A stretch of DNA of 64,000 nt from an uncultured Bacilli bacterium (GCA_934130545.1 CAKOYD010000001.1:205064-269063); one strand, 5' to 3'. Shown: positions 26,105-36,100, numbered from the stretch's first letter. A program made the numbers and translations. The notes: a model not told the origin generated them from the letters alone.

Positions 26105-26515
26105 TTACTTATATGTATCTAATATAGCTGTTATTTCATTAAGTATATTATAATTTTCACTATCATAACTATATATACGATAATTTGTTGTTTTATCTAT
26201 TATTCTTATACTTACTTTTGGTGGCGTTTCACTGATTTGATAAAAATCTATTTGATAATTTCCTTGACCAAATGTTGATGTTTCTGTAAATCTTCTGGTA
26301 AAGTTTTCTACAAATTTCTCTTTTACTATTTTTACATCACCGGTTAATCGATAATATGCTATATCAACAGACTCAATCATTGCAGCTTCTGTAGCTTCTT
26401 TGAGTGAATAATAATCTTGTTCATTACTAACTGTTATCTCACTAAATAAGAGAATAATAAATAAACCAAATATTCCTAATACAATAGTTGCTACTGATGC
26501 AAAAGACCATTTCAT
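26105..26515 (-). CDS. TadE-like pseudopilin candidate
   Basis: A hydrophobic N-terminal helix (FASVATIVLGIFGLFIILLF) carries on into an acidic amphipathic helix (YYSLKEATEAAMIESVDIAYY) as in pilin stalks, then a beta-rich domain of about 80 residues ends the 136-aa protein. I chose the ATG at 26515, spaced six bases from AGGAAGTGA. It overlaps the end of the secreted protein gene by 4 bases. It is a likely minor pilin of the Tad part of the locus; the precise family is uncertain. Confidence 0.55.
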   Translation of the reverse strand: MKWSFASVATIVLGIFGLFIILLFSEITVSNEQDYYSLKEATEAAMIESVDIAYYRLTGDVKIVKEKFVENFTRRFTETSTFGQGNYQIDFYQISETPPKVSIRIIDKTTNYRIYSYDSENYNILNEITAILDTYK

Positions 26516-28155
26516 GAACAATCACTTCCTATTGAAACCGTTCCATTCTTTATACATGTTTTAGTACCTTCACCTAGTTTATTTACTTTATCTCCGGTTA
26601 ATGATACTACTCCTATACTTTGTAAGAAACTACTTGTTCCATTTAGTGATAATTTATCAAAAGATGGATATGGATTATTAACATTGTATGCTCTAATTGT
26701 ATCAGCTAATTTGTTGGGAACGGCAACACTATATGTTACTTCATTAAATGAATCTTTTAAATTAGGTGTTTTATTAATACTATTATACCATTCATACCAT
26801 AAACTATTTTCTGTCGGAGTAGTTGGAAATGGATTATTTATATTTATTGGTCGATAATATAGATTATATCCGTTAAATTTTAACTCATTATTTTTCATTT
26901 CTTCAAAGTAGTATTTTTGAACAACATCAAAATTTAGTACTGTACTAAGGTAGCATCCCTTAGAAACTTCCTGCCAATCTGAACCACTACCAGTATTTAA
27001 GTTGTTACAATTACCATTTTTACAGTAATCACCATTTAACGCTTTGTTATTTATTGATACTATGTAATTTTGATATTGATTTTTGTATTTGTTCATTGTA
27101 TTATGGCATTCTGTATTGCTTAATACACGAGCATCGTTCTTCTTAATTGCTAAGCTAAAGCTAGTACCAGATTTTGTATCTAGTGGTGAGAAATATTGCC
27201 AATATTCAATTCCCCTATCAATGTATGGATTAATTTTAACTTCTTCATCTTGCTTACATTCTTTGTTGTATCTTACTTTCCCTGTTTTTAAATTTATACA
27301 AATGCTACTTGGTTTATAACTATATGTTTTTGATATTGTTCCGGATTTTTCCACTCCACTATCACTTGTGCTTACCAAGCTTCCTAAAATGGTCTCTGTT
27401 TTATGATTATTTTTTTCGTCTAATTCATCAGTTATAATTTGTAATTTTGAAAATGGTGCACCAATGCTGCCTGCCGCACTGTTATGAGCAAGAGTATAAA
27501 CTTCTTTCTTTTTACTTGTTGTTTCACTTTCATTTATATCCTCGTCATTTTCTGTAAACGTTTCCGTACTATCTGCTGAGCATGGAGAATCATCATAATA
27601 ATCTTTTTTATAAGTAGTTGATGTTGAAGAGCTTTTTTTGCATCCAATACTTGGTCTATAGTTAGGATCACCCTGGCATATTCTTTTCTTTACGCTTACT
27701 ATTTCTTGCCCTACTATGGTATATGCCGTTCCATAATAGCAATCACATATAGGCTTTGTCACTGTACATGTATAGACTTTTTTTACCTCTTTATATTCTA
27801 TATCAAGTACGTTCCATGAGGCTGATTGTATTTCATTGATATGTATTCCCATCCATGTTCCTGATTTGATTGCACCATCGGTTGGATTGTAATATTTAAT
27901 GCTGTAACTTGAATTAGTCCAAGTTTGAAAGCTATATCGATATTTTATTCTTTTACCATCATCTTTATAATAAATCCAATTACTATATTTTTTTTCTCCT
28001 GTTGTTCCGCCATTATTTGAACCACTATTGGAGTCACTGGTATTTGAGAAAATTTCAATAATTACTTCACCATCGCTATCAGCATATACTTTTGAGACAC
28101 TTAATATACTCATAACAAGGCATACAAATAATAAAATTTTTTTCTTTTTTATCAT
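26512..28155 (-). CDS. Large cysteine-containing secreted protein of the Tad/T4SS locus
   Basis: A Sec signal peptide (KKKKILLFVCLVMSILSVSKVYADS) begins a 547-aa exported protein with no other membrane helix. It is rich in Ser, Thr, Tyr, Asn and Lys, with a cysteine cluster VTKPICDCYYGTAY and later pairs (ECHNTMN, YCKNGNCNN). I recognise no domain. It is translationally coupled on both sides (ATGA overlaps), so it belongs to the machine: a pilus-tip, adhesin-like or cell-surface component is the likely role by inference. Confidence 0.65.
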   Translation of the reverse strand: MIKKKKILLFVCLVMSILSVSKVYADSDGEVIIEIFSNTSDSNSGSNNGGTTGEKKYSNWIYYKDDGKRIKYRYSFQTWTNSSYSIKYYNPTDGAIKSGTWMGIHINEIQSASWNVLDIEYKEVKKVYTCTVTKPICDCYYGTAYTIVGQEIVSVKKRICQGDPNYRPSIGCKKSSSTSTTYKKDYYDDSPCSADSTETFTENDEDINESETTSKKKEVYTLAHNSAAGSIGAPFSKLQIITDELDEKNNHKTETILGSLVSTSDSGVEKSGTISKTYSYKPSSICINLKTGKVRYNKECKQDEEVKINPYIDRGIEYWQYFSPLDTKSGTSFSLAIKKNDARVLSNTECHNTMNKYKNQYQNYIVSINNKALNGDYCKNGNCNNLNTGSGSDWQEVSKGCYLSTVLNFDVVQKYYFEEMKNNELKFNGYNLYYRPININNPFPTTPTENSLWYEWYNSINKTPNLKDSFNEVTYSVAVPNKLADTIRAYNVNNPYPSFDKLSLNGTSSFLQSIGVVSLTGDKVNKLGEGTKTCIKNGTVSIGSDCS

Positions 28156-28808
28156 TCTAATCGCCTTCTTTGCTTAGCATGATTATATATTTTTTTAGCT
28201 AGTATTATTATTGTTGTTAATATTCCTATTCCTAATAATACATATACTATATACATATAATTTTCTTTTATCCAATCTATAATTTTATTGCTGTCTTTAT
28301 TATCGTTGTTATTATCGTTGTTATTATTTTTATTTGCTTTATAGGAATTTACACGTGATATAAAGGTATCATAATCAAGTTCTTTATCATATGTTGGGCT
28401 GCATAATACAAATTCTTCAATTCCTTCACATGCTGGATCATCAGAGTATTTATTATAGTTTGTTAGTGTTAAATTAATTTCTTTAATTATATCATTACAA
28501 CTATTACTTACTCCTACAATGTATACATTATATTGTCCTGGTATTAAATTTTTTATAACCAATTTATTTTCAACAATATCAGTATGTGAATTTTCTATTC
28601 CATCCCCTACAATTTCATATGAAAATGATGATAAATCAGCATATGTTAAGTTTAATATATATGTTTTTGTTTCTTTATCAAAGTCATAGGATACTTTATA
28701 TTTATCTTCAATACTTTTGAAATATTCTTTATCTTCAGTAGTACATTCAGCATATACTTTGATATTAGTCATGAATAACATAATCATAATTACTACTATT
28801 TTTTTCAT
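28152..28808 (-). CDS. Type I membrane protein with signal peptide, first gene of unit III
   Basis: A signal peptide (VVIMIMLFMTNIKVYAEC) is followed by an exported domain of about 130 residues resembling an Ig-like beta fold (YILNLTYADLSSFSYEIVGD, GQYNVYIVGV). An Asn/Asp-rich low-complexity linker (KNNNNDNNNDNKDSN), a C-terminal transmembrane helix and a basic tail follow. It starts at the ATG at 28808, after AAAGGAG. It opens the third transcription unit. A surface scaffold or receptor function is inferred only. Confidence 0.65.
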   Translation of the reverse strand: MKKIVVIMIMLFMTNIKVYAECTTEDKEYFKSIEDKYKVSYDFDKETKTYILNLTYADLSSFSYEIVGDGIENSHTDIVENKLVIKNLIPGQYNVYIVGVSNSCNDIIKEINLTLTNYNKYSDDPACEGIEEFVLCSPTYDKELDYDTFISRVNSYKANKNNNNDNNNDNKDSNKIIDWIKENYMYIVYVLLGIGILTTIIILAKKIYNHAKQRRRLE

Positions 28809-28907
28809 CAGTATCAACTCCTTTGACTTTTCTTCCTATTATTATCTAGTATAAGTATATCATACTTTATTGATTTTAAAAAGTTTTTTTTTGAATTTAC
28901 ATAAAAT

Positions 28908-28932
28908 AAAAAACTCTTATTTTTAATAAGAA
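28908..28932 (-). terminator. Terminator after the VirD4-like gene
   Basis: CTCTTATT (28914-28921) pairs with AATAAGAA (28925-28932), and the minus strand continues with TTTTTT. It lies just downstream of the coupling protein gene and before unit III. Confidence 0.8.
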
Positions 28933-28953
28933 TTTTTATATTTATTAGTGTTA

Positions 28954-31269
28954 TTAATCATCATTAAAGAAGTCATCAAAGAATGCATCATCATCAGTAT
29001 TACTTTCATATAATTTATTTTCTTGTTTTACTTCTTGTTGCTTAGGTTCTTCTACCTCTTTAATGTCATTATTAGTTAGGTCATCAAATAATCCGTTTTC
29101 TTTTATATCATCATAAGTTATATCAGATAATGGATTATTTATTGATGGTGTTGGAATATCTAATATTGGACCAGTACTATTATTATTATTATCATTAGAT
29201 GATAACTCTGAATATTCTCTTTCAATAGATGATAAGATATCTTCTTTATTATCTTCATTACTAATAGTAGTAGTTAGTTTAGGTTCTTCTTTGACATTCT
29301 CTTTTACATCAATTATTTTGTTGGCTTCGTTTTCTTTCTTTTCCTCTTCTTCTAACTCAGCAATTTTAGCATCAATCTTTTTAACTAAGTCATCAATATT
29401 AAAGCCGTTATCGGATGTTGAATTAGAATTATTCATAATAGGTGGTGCCATAAATGGATTACTTCCACCGAAAGGATTACTTGCTCCACCAAATGGATTA
29501 AATGGTGAATTACCTCCGTCAAATGGATTACCAACATTTGACATCATACTATCCATTTTTTCTTTTTTCATGTTTTTAACGTATTCTTTTATATCAAATA
29601 GTTGTACTTCTTTCTTTTGGCGAGACGGATACGTAGCTTTTTCATATTTTTTACCCCAATCCATTTTATAGTTTGGTGTCAATTTAGTTTTAAATGGCAT
29701 AGTTCTTAAGCGTAAGGTAATTATTTCGAATTGGCTTAATCTTTGTAAATCACTTACTGTTACTAATGGTGTTGAAGCTGTTTTATCTTTTTCTTTTGAT
29801 TTTACTTCACCACACATTTTACTTATTTCTTCTAGAGCTTGTAATTCGTTACTTATTAAGTACATAATATTACAGTTACCTTTAATAGTTTCTGCTTCTT
29901 CTTTACCATATACTTGTGTTAACTGAGCATAGTTTTGGATAATAAAATTAAATCTAATTAATCTACTACGAGCAGCAGTTACCATTGTTGTAGCATCTTT
30001 TAATTTTGGCATATTAGCAAATTCATCTAGAATAAAGTTAGTACGATGAGGTAATTTACCACCATTTTCTTGAGCTACATCTATTAATGTTTCATAACAT
30101 TGTTTAATAAATATTGTTGCTAATGGATGTAATGTTTTTTTCTCATCTTGTACAATCATAAATACGGCTGTTTTTTGTTTACCTATTTCTTTCATATCAA
30201 AGTTGTTATATGACAACATTTCTGATAAATTTTCACGTGATGAAAATAGTTTTATCTTTTGTTTAAATGTTGATAATACTCCACCTTTAGTATCTTCAGG
30301 GGCATAAACTGTTCCAGAAGCATTTATGTAGGCTGGTTTAGATGGATCTTTAGAATTAAAGTATTCTTTAGCATAATTATTATTTGGTCCACCAAATCTT
30401 TCTTCCCCCATACTGGACATTAGGTTAATACTATTTAAGTTTATTTGTTCTTCTTTAGCATCTTCAAATAAGCCTAATGCTAAGCCTGTAAAATAATCAG
30501 CAGCAGTTTTTTCCCAGAATGGATCACTTCCACCTTGTTTTTCTTCATACAAAATATTTAAAGCTAAGTCATCTAATAACTCAATTGCTTTATCAGTATT
30601 TCCTTCTTTATATAGTGTATATGGTAAGTTCATTGGGTTCCAAGCATTACCATTTTGCGGATTACGGAAGTTTAATATAACAATATTATATCCCCTTTCT
30701 CTTAGCATATTAGCAGTAGTTTCATAAATCTCACCTTTAGGGTCAGTTATTATCATTGATTCATCATGTTTTGCTAAACTATATACTAAAGGAAAAACAA
30801 CTATTTGTGTTTTACCAGAACCAGTAGCACCAACAATAATATTGTGTGCTTCACCATTATCAACCCATAATCTTTTACCATCGTTAATAACAGCAATACC
30901 TGCACCATTTGTTTTATATGCTTTAGGATCTATTTCAACTAATTGTTTTTTTATTTCTTCTGGTTTTGCCCATCTAGAGTATCCACCCTTATCCTTTTTA
31001 TGTGTTGAAAATCCGAATCCTGATTCTCTATCAAATATATATGATTTGACTGATGCAAAAACACCAATTAGTCCTGCTACAAAGACAACTATTGTAGCTC
31101 CTATATATCTACTAGTAAAAGCTTTAAATGGACTAAGTCCCCAAAATACTCCTTCTGTTGATATATACGATATATTTAATACTGCTATACAACTCAAATA
31201 TAAAAGAAACACACAAAAGATTCCAAATATCATAAAATCCTTAGGTTCAGCAGTTATTTTTAATTTCAT
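28954..31269 (-). CDS. VirD4/TraG-type T4SS coupling ATPase
   Basis: Two N-terminal membrane helices (residues about 12-35 and 55-75) precede a TraG/VirD4 ATPase with Walker A GATGSGKTQ near residue 150, then MIITDPKGEIYE, and Walker B FILDEFANMPKL. A long acidic C-terminal tail (about residues 600-771, with repeated SNPFGG units) is probably disordered and could dock substrates. VirD4 proteins bring DNA or protein substrates to the channel. The start is the ATG at 31269, after AAGGAGG. No relaxase accompanies it, so a protein or unknown substrate must be considered. Confidence 0.93.
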   Translation of the reverse strand: MKLKITAEPKDFMIFGIFCVFLLYLSCIAVLNISYISTEGVFWGLSPFKAFTSRYIGATIVVFVAGLIGVFASVKSYIFDRESGFGFSTHKKDKGGYSRWAKPEEIKKQLVEIDPKAYKTNGAGIAVINDGKRLWVDNGEAHNIIVGATGSGKTQIVVFPLVYSLAKHDESMIITDPKGEIYETTANMLRERGYNIVILNFRNPQNGNAWNPMNLPYTLYKEGNTDKAIELLDDLALNILYEEKQGGSDPFWEKTAADYFTGLALGLFEDAKEEQINLNSINLMSSMGEERFGGPNNNYAKEYFNSKDPSKPAYINASGTVYAPEDTKGGVLSTFKQKIKLFSSRENLSEMLSYNNFDMKEIGKQKTAVFMIVQDEKKTLHPLATIFIKQCYETLIDVAQENGGKLPHRTNFILDEFANMPKLKDATTMVTAARSRLIRFNFIIQNYAQLTQVYGKEEAETIKGNCNIMYLISNELQALEEISKMCGEVKSKEKDKTASTPLVTVSDLQRLSQFEIITLRLRTMPFKTKLTPNYKMDWGKKYEKATYPSRQKKEVQLFDIKEYVKNMKKEKMDSMMSNVGNPFDGGNSPFNPFGGASNPFGGSNPFMAPPIMNNSNSTSDNGFNIDDLVKKIDAKIAELEEEEKKENEANKIIDVKENVKEEPKLTTTISNEDNKEDILSSIEREYSELSSNDNNNNSTGPILDIPTPSINNPLSDITYDDIKENGLFDDLTNNDIKEVEEPKQQEVKQENKLYESNTDDDAFFDDFFNDD

Positions 31270-31344
31270 ACTAAGTTCCTCCTTAAGTAACCATATTATA
31301 TCATAACATAATAAAAGTAGCAATTATTAAATAATTGGCTAATT

Positions 31345-32100
31345 TTATATTTTATTTTTTTCTTCGCTATTTTTTTTGAAATTTAAGTATATTAATAATC
31401 CTAATAGTAACAATACTATAACTATTATTAAATATACTAATTGAAAATTTGATATTTTGTTATTACTTGGGTTAATACTACTACTTGAATTAGGGCTTAT
31501 ACTTTTATTCAATTTTATATAAATGTTACTATTTATGTAATTATTTTTTGTTATAACCCATGTATATGTCTTATTGTTAATACTAGTAGCATTTGTGTCT
31601 ACTACTTCGTAATCGGTTTTAATGTTAATTGCTATTTTATCTAATCCATCTATATAATTCATGCAAGATAGACCTTTACTTGTTGAAATACTAAATGTAT
31701 TATTTTGATTTATAATATTTACATATTTAAAACAGTTTCTTATAATGTATGAATCACTATATCTATTTGTACTAAAGTCTGTATTAAAATTTAGACCCTT
31801 TTTGTTATTTTCATTTATTGTGTCAATTGTATAATATTTGCGATTTTCATTAAATCCTATTTCTGCATCTGGGTTTTGATCATTATAATATATCCCTACT
31901 GGAGCATCCTTATATTCTTGCTGATATTGTTCATAGGTTAATATATTATTTCCTTGAATAGTATTCCATCTATTCATGTCAGTTTCATATACTGATAATT
32001 CTTCTTTAACTGTGTTGTTATCAATAATAATATTATACTCTGCTTGACAACCTGTTAACAAAAAGATAGATAATAATATAAATATTTCTTTTTTTTTCAT
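31345..32100 (-). CDS. Lipoprotein with C-terminal membrane helix, T4SS-associated
   Basis: The lipobox LLTGC at residue 18 follows a short signal peptide, so lipid attachment is expected. A domain of about 190 residues with no recognised fold follows, then a Ser/Asn linker, a transmembrane helix (LVYLIIVIVLLLLGLLIYL) and a basic tail. Having both a lipid anchor and a C-terminal helix is unusual and would tether both ends to the membrane. It lies between the wall hydrolase and VirD4 genes, the place a VirB7-like or regulatory lipoprotein could hold. Confidence 0.7.
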   Translation of the reverse strand: MKKKEIFILLSIFLLTGCQAEYNIIIDNNTVKEELSVYETDMNRWNTIQGNNILTYEQYQQEYKDAPVGIYYNDQNPDAEIGFNENRKYYTIDTINENNKKGLNFNTDFSTNRYSDSYIIRNCFKYVNIINQNNTFSISTSKGLSCMNYIDGLDKIAINIKTDYEVVDTNATSINNKTYTWVITKNNYINSNIYIKLNKSISPNSSSSINPSNNKISNFQLVYLIIVIVLLLLGLLIYLNFKKNSEEKNKI

Positions 32101-32111
32101 TTCAACCTCTT

Positions 32112-33734
32112 CTACTCATCCAATAAATATACATAACAAGCAAAATTCATTCCACCATAGTTTTTAATTCTACTGATAGATACCTTTTTAAAACTTTGAC
32201 AGCCAGTATCATTACCTTCACAGTTTGCTTTTCTTGCTAAAGCATTGCTTCCATATTTTGCAATTGCTGCGCTATACTGGGAGCCATTTGTCCATAGTAG
32301 GTCTGTTGCTGTTCTACCAAATTGTCCAGTTCCAATTCCAGCCTCTGACAAAAATACAGTATCTTCATCAATTACCTTCTCAATAACTGCAACATGGCCG
32401 TAACCACTTGATCCGCCTTTCCATACAACTAGTGATCCTGCTTTAGGTTTTGTATAATCTCTAACAATTGGAAAATTATCTGGTAGGCTTTCGGCTACTT
32501 CACAAAATTGACCACCATTGCCACCACGTGAAAATTTCTTGCTTGAACCGCTTGTTGCCAATATTTCTTGAGCACGACATAATCCATACCAAGCACATTC
32601 TCCTTCTAATCCGTTGGCACTTAATCCGCTTGATGTATTATAATAATACGAATTAGTTCTGTTTGCTCGAGATGTCCTTGCTAAATAGTTGGGAATATCC
32701 GTTAATTCTAATCCATCTGCTTGAGTAAATGATTCAACAGTTATATTCGTACTGTAAAACTCTTTTAATATAGTTTCATAGTTACTACCATTATTTGCCA
32801 TATATACGGCAGCTACTTCACTCATACCATAACAATCTCCGCCGGTTAATTGTTCTTTATACGATAATGGTATTTCTACTGTATGTTTTTCCCAGCTTGT
32901 TTGATTACCACTACCTATTTTCGCATAAATTACATGGCACATCGACCCATCACAAGTAAATCCTCCTGTGCCATCATTTCTTAATTCTTCAACTGTACAA
33001 TAATTATCATGTTTGGCATTTATTAAAATATTATTTTCAAATATAATTTGTGATCTTGTTTCCTGAACAGCTTTTACCGTACTTTCATCTGGAGTAATAC
33101 TATTGTTATATGTTTGAAAAGTTTCATCGGTTGCTGAAACGGCCTGTTTACAGCTATTTGTATTCTTTATAACATAAGTTCTTGCAACGATGGCTAATGC
33201 CTTTTTGGCTTCATATGGTGCATTATTACCTATTTCGCTTGCAACTACTTTAGCTACGTAATCATCTAATGAAATAGAATTTCCTTCAACAGTTAGTGAT
33301 TTACAATCTGAATTTATTTTAGCCAGATATTCCAAATGTTCGCTCTGTGTGACAGTATCATCATCAAATATTTCGGCGCCTGGTAGTATTACACTAATAA
33401 AACCAAGTAATAAGGCAAAGGATGATACTGCTATTATTACTATAATAATTGGTGTTGATAATTTTGCTATTTTTATTGTTACTTTGGCAGTTTTATCTGT
33501 TTCATATGCGTTTTCTAATGTTGACTCACTGTTCAAATTACCATTTGTGCCTTCATCAATATTAGTGTTGGTGCTTGATGATGCTGATTGACGTTTATAA
33601 TTAGCGCCTATAAGGCCTATACCTCCTATTGAACTGGTTTTCTTGTTTTTTTGATGTTCTATGTTATTGTTTGTTTTTCTTTCCTTTGGCCTTTTTTGAT
33701 TATATCCATATTTATTACTATACTTATTGTTCAT
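32112..33734 (-). CDS. SpoIID-domain plus CHAP-domain wall hydrolase of the T4SS
   Basis: A long basic cytoplasmic tail and a membrane helix (residues about 98-120) precede two exported domains. The first is SpoIID-like (SLDDYVAKVVASEIGNNAPYEAKKALAIVARTYV), with the glutamate of the lytic transglycosylase active site. The second is a CHAP amidase/endopeptidase with Cys in EGECAWYGLCRAQE and His in SGYGHVAVIEKV. Gram-positive T4SSs use VirB1-like two-domain hydrolases (commonly an SLT-type transglycosylase plus NlpC/P60 or CHAP) to open the wall; here the transglycosylase part is SpoIID-type. Confidence 0.85.
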   Translation of the reverse strand: MNNKYSNKYGYNQKRPKERKTNNNIEHQKNKKTSSIGGIGLIGANYKRQSASSSTNTNIDEGTNGNLNSESTLENAYETDKTAKVTIKIAKLSTPIIIVIIAVSSFALLLGFISVILPGAEIFDDDTVTQSEHLEYLAKINSDCKSLTVEGNSISLDDYVAKVVASEIGNNAPYEAKKALAIVARTYVIKNTNSCKQAVSATDETFQTYNNSITPDESTVKAVQETRSQIIFENNILINAKHDNYCTVEELRNDGTGGFTCDGSMCHVIYAKIGSGNQTSWEKHTVEIPLSYKEQLTGGDCYGMSEVAAVYMANNGSNYETILKEFYSTNITVESFTQADGLELTDIPNYLARTSRANRTNSYYYNTSSGLSANGLEGECAWYGLCRAQEILATSGSSKKFSRGGNGGQFCEVAESLPDNFPIVRDYTKPKAGSLVVWKGGSSGYGHVAVIEKVIDEDTVFLSEAGIGTGQFGRTATDLLWTNGSQYSAAIAKYGSNALARKANCEGNDTGCQSFKKVSISRIKNYGGMNFACYVYLLDE

Positions 33735-33758
33735 TCCACACCACCAAACTATGTTAAA

Positions 33759-35543
33759 CTATAATCCTCCACCTGCACCAAATGATTCTAATTCTTCATC
33801 GGTTAAGATAACATTAATTTGCATTCTTCGATTTCCACATACAAATAATGCTTCTCCTTGATTATATCTTTTTATATTTTCCTTTTCGTTGTCATTTAAA
33901 TCTATTAGCATTGACAAGTCTTCTACTGCTTGCTTTCTTAAACCCATAACTAAATAGTATGAAGCATTTGAAAATATTGCCTTACCATGCATTAATGTAT
34001 TGCCCATAACAAAGTCTGACGGTTGTTGAGTAATAATAATAGTTCCTGTATTATATTTTCTTGCTCTCCTTTGTACTTGGGCTAAGAATTCTGCACCTAA
34101 TTCATTTTGAGCTCCTAATAAAACATGTGCTTCATCAACAGATAATACAGTATTTACGTTAGGATTTAAGCATAAACCCCATGCATACTTTAATACGTTA
34201 AACAGTAAAGCATTTCTAACATTGGCATCAGAATTCATTAATTCTTTTATATTGAACACAATGTAGCTACTTTGACTATTTACTGTTGTATGTCCGTTAA
34301 AATAAAATTTTAATTCATTTACTAGTGGTCTTAATTTTAATTCTAGTCTCTCTAATACATCTCTCTCATGTGTTTTTTCTGTTATTGCCATCAACATACC
34401 ATTAACGGTTGCGTACACATCTTGAAATGTTGGAAATTGATCAGAACGAAAATTCATAAAATTAGTATCAAATCTTATTCCAAATCTTGCATATGTATCT
34501 TGAACAACACCGATAAATAATGTTAAAACATCCTCTTCAATATTTGGCGCATAGTATTTCATAAATGCTTTTAATGTTTGTAATGATTTTGTTAATATTG
34601 AATAACTGGAACTTCTAGAAGTATCCTCATCATCATAATCCATTACTATTTCTAATGGATTAACCATTCCAAATTCACCACCACGGCCTAAGTCTATTAC
34701 AGTTCCACCATATGCTTTAGTCATTTCAGTCAACTCACCTTCAGGGTCAACTGCTACTATTTGATAGCCATTTCTAATATGGCTTCTTAATAATAATTTA
34801 GCTACTGTTGATTTACCGCTACCAGAACCACCTAGGATTATTAGGTTAGCATTATTTCTATTATTTTCTTTTCTGATTTGATAATTAAATTGGTTAAATA
34901 AGACAACTCCACCTGAAAAGTCCATACCTAGTAGTGTACCTAACCCTTCATCTTTTAAACTATCAAAAATGAATGGATACATAGCAGCCATTGTTGGAGA
35001 TGGCATTGGAGTACCTATTCTATCTTCAATTGGCTGTTTATCAAATATTGGTAATATTGACTTCAGTACTCTTTCTTGTTCAAATCTTAATGGAATAGCT
35101 CTTAATTCTAATGAATCAAGCATGTTTTTCATTGATGATTTTTTTTGTTCAAGTTCTTCCCTACTATCTGCTGTTATCATAAAATGCATTTGAAAATCAA
35201 ATGTTTTAGATTGAGATGCTGTAAATTGTTGAATATAGCTTTCTAATGAGTCTACATCTTGACGTATTCTTTCTTTAATCGTTACATCTCTTTCAGTTTG
35301 ATAATTAGCTCTCAAATCCGCTAACTCTTTATTTAACATTTTTGCTAATACTGAAAATGGAAGTGGGATATGCTTGATAACCATTTTTATACCAGACAAG
35401 TTAGTAATATTAGCTAAATATCCTGGCCCTATTAGTCTAGGGTATGATATTACTGTTAGAATTGTTGCATATTTATCACTTATTATAAAATCTGCTCCAT
35501 TAAATTGTAATCCTTTTGGAGCTATTTCTGATTTAAAGCTCAT
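33759..35543 (-). CDS. VirB4/TrbE-type T4SS ATPase (C-terminal ATPase half)
   Basis: This 594-aa protein has Walker A GGSGSGKST near residue 240, IVAVDPEGELTEM, Walker B VLSVDEAHVLLG and a late RARKYNTGTIIITQQPSDF motif, typical of VirB4. VirB4 powers T4SS assembly and substrate transfer at the cytoplasmic membrane. It overlaps by one base with the upstream gene, which seems to carry the N-terminal VirB4 region, so the protein appears split in two. Confidence 0.92.
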   Translation of the reverse strand: MSFKSEIAPKGLQFNGADFIISDKYATILTVISYPRLIGPGYLANITNLSGIKMVIKHIPLPFSVLAKMLNKELADLRANYQTERDVTIKERIRQDVDSLESYIQQFTASQSKTFDFQMHFMITADSREELEQKKSSMKNMLDSLELRAIPLRFEQERVLKSILPIFDKQPIEDRIGTPMPSPTMAAMYPFIFDSLKDEGLGTLLGMDFSGGVVLFNQFNYQIRKENNRNNANLIILGGSGSGKSTVAKLLLRSHIRNGYQIVAVDPEGELTEMTKAYGGTVIDLGRGGEFGMVNPLEIVMDYDDEDTSRSSSYSILTKSLQTLKAFMKYYAPNIEEDVLTLFIGVVQDTYARFGIRFDTNFMNFRSDQFPTFQDVYATVNGMLMAITEKTHERDVLERLELKLRPLVNELKFYFNGHTTVNSQSSYIVFNIKELMNSDANVRNALLFNVLKYAWGLCLNPNVNTVLSVDEAHVLLGAQNELGAEFLAQVQRRARKYNTGTIIITQQPSDFVMGNTLMHGKAIFSNASYYLVMGLRKQAVEDLSMLIDLNDNEKENIKRYNQGEALFVCGNRRMQINVILTDEELESFGAGGGL

Positions 35544-36100
35544 TATGATATCACCGTCCCAAATTCTGTAGTTCTTCCACCGTTTAAGAAGTTATCTAAA
35601 ATAACTCTCAAATCAACATTTGATGTTTGTGAGGCTTCTAGTCCACATTCTGCTAGACCAGAAATTAAAGTTCTTAACCTCTTTTGTATTACATCGTAGT
35701 TCTTTTCTTTAAATAAGATATAATATTCTGTGTCTGTGACGTTGTCTAATGTAAAGTCATCAGCTTTATTGATATCTTCTCCAACTATTTTTCTAATAAT
35801 AGGACTTTGCGTTTGATTATATAATAGTTGTAATTGAGCCTGATAACCACTTATATCTACTGGTTTATCGGCACATATTAGCCAGAATTCAAAATCAATC
35901 ATATTGTAAAAATTCTTTAAAGCAATCAATACATTATCTTGCGTTATTTGATCTAAGATAAATATATTTCTCGGTCTTATTTTAACACCGGTAACTTTAA
36001 AATTGTTCTCTAACTCTATCATTCCATTACTAATTGCTTTTGCAGGGATCCAATTTTCTGTATACTTTGAATTACTTGTTTTTTGCCCACTCATTGGCAC
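35543..36100 (-). CDS. VirB4 N-terminal-domain-like protein
   Basis: This 185-aa soluble protein contains VKIRPRNIFILDQITQDNVLIALKNF and ICADKPVDISGYQAQLQ, similar in style to the N-terminal (CagE/TrbE/VirB) region that normally precedes the VirB4 ATPase. It shares its stop/start with the virB4 gene. There is no ATPase motif. Either VirB4 is split into two chains here or this is a dedicated adaptor. It overlaps the PrgI gene by 29 bases. Confidence 0.65.
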   Translation of the reverse strand: MPMSGQKTSNSKYTENWIPAKAISNGMIELENNFKVTGVKIRPRNIFILDQITQDNVLIALKNFYNMIDFEFWLICADKPVDISGYQAQLQLLYNQTQSPIIRKIVGEDINKADDFTLDNVTDTEYYILFKEKNYDVIQKRLRTLISGLAECGLEASQTSNVDLRVILDNFLNGGRTTEFGTVIS

